Below, piece by piece: positions 7,085 to 8,681 of a stretch of 8,681 nucleotides of DNA. Below the pieces are notes generated by a model. The model searched no databases. It worked only from the letters and a program-made list of their open reading frames with translations, and was not told the origin of the DNA. Position 1 is the stretch's first letter, and every line of letters starts with the position of its first letter. Made by a program: the position numbers and the translations under genes. This stretch comes from Nitrospirota bacterium. GTDB lineage: Bacteria; Nitrospirota; Thermodesulfovibrionia; Thermodesulfovibrionales; UBA1546. Where the stretch lies: positions 1 to 8,681 of the forward strand of contig SCSY01000198.1 in the NCBI GenBank assembly GCA_004298625.1. Direction: 5' to 3'.

Positions 7085-7143
7085 TTAGGGATTGACGTAG
7101 TGTGTGTCCGTGGTGTTGCGCGTGTCAGTACGCAAGTGAGGAC

Positions 7144-7461
7144 TCACTTCCTCTCCTGCTGTTCCGCAGGTGATTGCGCGGAAACTTTTGTTGACCGGGC
7201 TTTTACGCGGTTTCGGTAGTCCACCATCTCCTTATCAAATGCAGGGTAGCCTTGGTAAGCAAGTGCAAGAGAGATTGCCAGTATCACTCCGCCTGCAATA
7301 CGTTGCATCTTGGAACCAAATAATGTTGGAACTATCGCAAGAACGACCGCGACAATGAAAGACATGAACTGACCCGCAGGCGACATGATTATGAGGCCGA
7401 GGAAGGTTGCAGCTGCCGCAGCCCAGGCCAGCGCGGATGCAGAGTGAGGATTCATTTTCAT
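7144..7461 (-). CDS. Small membrane protein with about three helices, unknown function
   Basis: I do not recognise this 105-residue protein. Three hydrophobic stretches at about 10-27 (Ala-rich), 31-49 and 55-71 suggest three inner-membrane helices, followed by a charged tail (76-105: KARSTK, QQERK) likely to be cytoplasmic. An in-frame ATG at 7500 would add 13 residues, but only the ATG at 7461 has a ribosome site (AGGAG, 8 nt upstream), so I chose that. Another ATG two codons later is also possible. The gene follows the 102-residue gene by 69 bp on the same strand. Codons are more GC-rich than in the genes left of 7,000. Confidence 0.65.
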   Translation of the reverse strand: MKMNPHSASALAWAAAAATFLGLIIMSPAGQFMSFIVAVVLAIVPTLFGSKMQRIAGGVILAISLALAYQGYPAFDKEMVDYRNRVKARSTKVSAQSPAEQQERK

Positions 7462-7469
7462 GGTCGCTA

Positions 7470-7474
7470 CTCCT
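7470..7474 (-). promoter_or_regulatory. Ribosome binding site favouring the internal ATG at 7461
   Basis: AGGAG followed by TAGCGACC and then ATG, an 8-nt spacing. The longer ORF's ATG at 7500 is preceded only by GGCGCCGG, which does not resemble a Shine-Dalgarno, so the shorter protein is the better call. Confidence 0.6.
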
Positions 7475-7530
7475 ATAATAATCGGCGTGCTTTGGCGCAT
7501 CCGGCGCCGAATTCACGTAGTTGATCGACT

Positions 7531-7839
7531 TTAGTCATTAAAGAAATAAACCGACGACACCAGCCCGTCAGACCCAAACTGTAAGTTGCAGGTGAACCGC
7601 CCGAACGATTTTGAATCATGAACGAAGGCGCGACCTTCGATGAGTGAAGAAACCCTGTAGCCGTATTGCGCCGCTTGTGCTTGGACCTGCTCGATCGAAG
7701 TGCCGACCGCGAGGGAACTACAAAAGCTTTGCATTTGACCGGGGCCTGCTATAAACGGCCAAACGACCCATCCAAAGCCGGATAGCAACAACAGCCCAAG
7801 GACAACACTGATGCGCTTGAAGCGAGGCGAATTTTTCAT
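7531..7839 (-). CDS. Single-pass membrane-anchored small protein, unknown function
   Basis: I do not recognise this 102-residue protein. A basic N-terminus (KNSPRFKR) precedes one hydrophobic segment at about 10-31, which reads as an uncleaved signal anchor. About 70 soluble residues follow, presumably periplasmic, with two cysteines at about 40 (FCSS) and 84 (FTCNL) that could form a disulphide. The second half alternates in a beta-rich way (GRFTCNLQF, SSVYFF). Its ATG has only a poor ribosome site. A 10-codon ORF with a strong site upstream ends in an ATGA overlap with this start, which suggests translational coupling. Neighbours on the same strand are equally uncharacterised. Confidence 0.6.
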   Translation of the reverse strand: MKNSPRFKRISVVLGLLLLSGFGWVVWPFIAGPGQMQSFCSSLAVGTSIEQVQAQAAQYGYRVSSLIEGRAFVHDSKSFGRFTCNLQFGSDGLVSSVYFFND

Positions 7840-7868
7840 GATATCCCGATCCCTGTCTTAACCTTCAT
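7836..7868 (-). CDS. Possible 10-codon leader ORF coupled to the downstream gene
   Basis: ATG at 7868 with GGGAGG 5 nt upstream opens MKVKTGIGIS and stops at TGA (7838-7836), overlapping the next start as ATGA. The ribosome site is far better than that of the 102-residue gene, so ribosomes may load here and restart. It has no run of a single amino acid that would mark a classic attenuator peptide. Alternatively, the real gene starts here and a single-base error breaks the frame. Confidence 0.35.
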   Translation of the reverse strand: MKVKTGIGIS

Positions 7869-7997
7869 GCAAACCTCCCTCTTGTCTTTGATCGTAATCA
7901 CTTTGCGCCCAAGATCTTGCGCCGAGCGGATAGTTCGGTAATTGCATAATTGCAGGCCTGATCCCGCTGCCCTCAAACGAATACATTTGAACCGGCC
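7869..7997. other. Intergenic spacer, no clear signal
   Basis: 129 bp between the partial gene and the leader ORF. It contains the imperfect palindrome TGCATAATTGCA (near 7944-7955). I see no -10/-35 pair of good spacing on the minus strand and no hairpin with a T-run, so these genes may be read from a promoter outside the window. Confidence 0.3.
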
Positions 7998-8681
7998 TCA
8001 CTTCGCAGGCGTAATCGTTCCCGGTCCGCAATCGGCTATGCAGCGGCGCGGGCCAAGCACTTTCATCGTCTCAGCCACTTTTCGCGCAATGCCGAGCGCG
8101 GTCGTCTTGTCAACACCAACGTCAGAGGGGCCCGAAGAACTGATTCCGATGTTCACATAAGCGTCGTTGAATCTCACGCGCGCATAGAACACGTAGTATG
8201 TCGAACCCTCGATGAGTGGGATGTGTTTCCATTCGAACATTCGGCCGGAGCTCAGCGTTTCCCGCTCCGTGTAGTCGCCGGGATCATTCGCGGCCTTGCG
8301 CTCGACGCGCAGCGCGTATTTCAGCGCATCGTTCTTGAAGTAGGCGTAGCCGCCGGTTTCGTGGAACTTCTCGACCGTCCAGCCGCCAGGCATGACGTAG
8401 GAAATCCCTTCAAGCGTCTCAACCGTGGCGCCTTCCGGCACGGCGATAGGCGTTGCCTTGGCTTTGCCCGCGGCTGCCGAAGGACAATTTTCGGCGACGG
8501 AGTCCTTCCACTCTTTGAGCTTACCGGCGTGCTTCAGGGCAATCTCGTCATTGTCCTTCGGCGGCGGGTTGTCGCGCCAGATGTCGATCGCGCGTTGATA
8601 GTAGGGGCAGGATTCCGGTTTCTTGTGCGGGCCAAACGCCGAGGCCGTCAGACCGAGGCACGCTTCGACATAGGCGGAGAG
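7998..8681 (-). CDS. Partial uncharacterised protein, probably exported; N-terminus beyond window
   Basis: The frame is open from the right edge to TGA at 7998, giving 227 residues of C-terminal sequence. A GTG at 8441 encodes an internal Val, not the start, because the frame continues through PSAAAGKAKATPIA upstream. The first 60 or so residues hold two cysteines (ACLGL, ESCPYYQ) and look helical. An Ala/Lys linker leads to a roughly 140-residue domain containing MPGGW, a mainly beta pattern (YAYFK, YYVFYARVRF, YVNIGIS) and a closing helix (ALGIARKVAETMK) before a Cys pair (RRCIADCG). The shape recalls PsbP/DcrB-like stress-domain proteins, but I cannot assign a family. Third codon positions are strongly G/C, proteobacterial in style. 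Confidence 0.6.
   Translation of the reverse strand, partial: LSAYVEACLGLTASAFGPHKKPESCPYYQRAIDIWRDNPPPKDNDEIALKHAGKLKEWKDSVAENCPSAAAGKAKATPIAVPEGATVETLEGISYVMPGGWTVEKFHETGGYAYFKNDALKYALRVERKAANDPGDYTERETLSSGRMFEWKHIPLIEGSTYYVFYARVRFNDAYVNIGISSSGPSDVGVDKTTALGIARKVAETMKVLGPRRCIADCGPGTITPAK

Noticed and set aside
7134..7149. Inverted repeat AAGTGAG-GA-CTCACTT at the end of the 105-residue gene
   Set aside because: A two-base loop cannot close and no T-run follows, so a terminator call is not supported.
7494..7508. GGCGC/GCGCC hairpin after the 102-residue gene as terminator
   Set aside because: The stem is only 5 bp and no T-run follows on the minus strand.
7942..8160. Plus-strand ORF of 72 codons overlapping the 3' end of the partial gene
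   Set aside because: It lies opposite a continuous minus-strand frame with protein-like periodicity; long antisense frames are expected in GC-rich sequence.

Overview
This 8.7 kb window carries a single run of genes, all read on the minus strand. It looks like an anaerobic or facultatively anaerobic Gram-negative bacterium that uses multihaem c-type cytochromes. Nitrospirota or Desulfobacterota fits the left 7 kb best, from the paired-CXXCH cytochrome, the LonB-type protease and the free-standing CheY/CheC/kinase set. That assignment is a judgement from protein style; no search was run.

Layout in transcription order, right to left. (1) 8681-7144 is a more GC-rich block of three uncharacterised genes. 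They are the 3' part of a predicted exported protein with no start in the window, a 102-residue single-pass membrane protein preceded by a possible 10-codon leader ORF, and a 105-residue protein with about three membrane helices. (2) 7143-6934 is non-coding. It holds a C/T-rich imperfect palindrome and a strong sigma70-type promoter (TTGAGG, 17 bp, TATAAT). (3) 6933-6346 encodes a secreted tetrahaem cytochrome c. (4) 6327-6290 is a perfect 17-bp inverted repeat, directly in front of (5) xerD (6282-5413), which has a complete set of tyrosine recombinase catalytic residues. (6) An extended -10 promoter at the 3' end of xerD leads into a tightly coupled trio: a stand-alone CheY-like receiver, a CheC-family phosphatase and a soluble PAS-PAS hybrid histidine kinase. 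The gene junctions are ATGA and TTGA overlaps. (7) After a 135-bp spacer with a near-perfect direct repeat comes a LonB-like AAA+ Ser/Lys protease that runs off the left edge. Its frame was followed by hand over 719 codons and is unbroken.

The most system-like element is the receiver-CheC-kinase operon. It has a cytoplasmic sensor kinase with its own receiver, a free receiver without an output domain, and a dedicated CheC-type phosphatase, but no chemoreceptor, CheA or CheW in view. The expected behaviour is a phosphorelay whose phosphate lifetime is set by CheC; whether it acts on motility or on something else cannot be told from here. The Lon-like protease may be transcribed by read-through from this operon or separately.

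Base composition and codon use change near 7,090. Everything to the right looks like a different genome style, either acquired DNA or an assembly junction. No tRNA, rRNA, CRISPR array or insertion sequence was seen, and no stretch over 300 bases lacks a gene.
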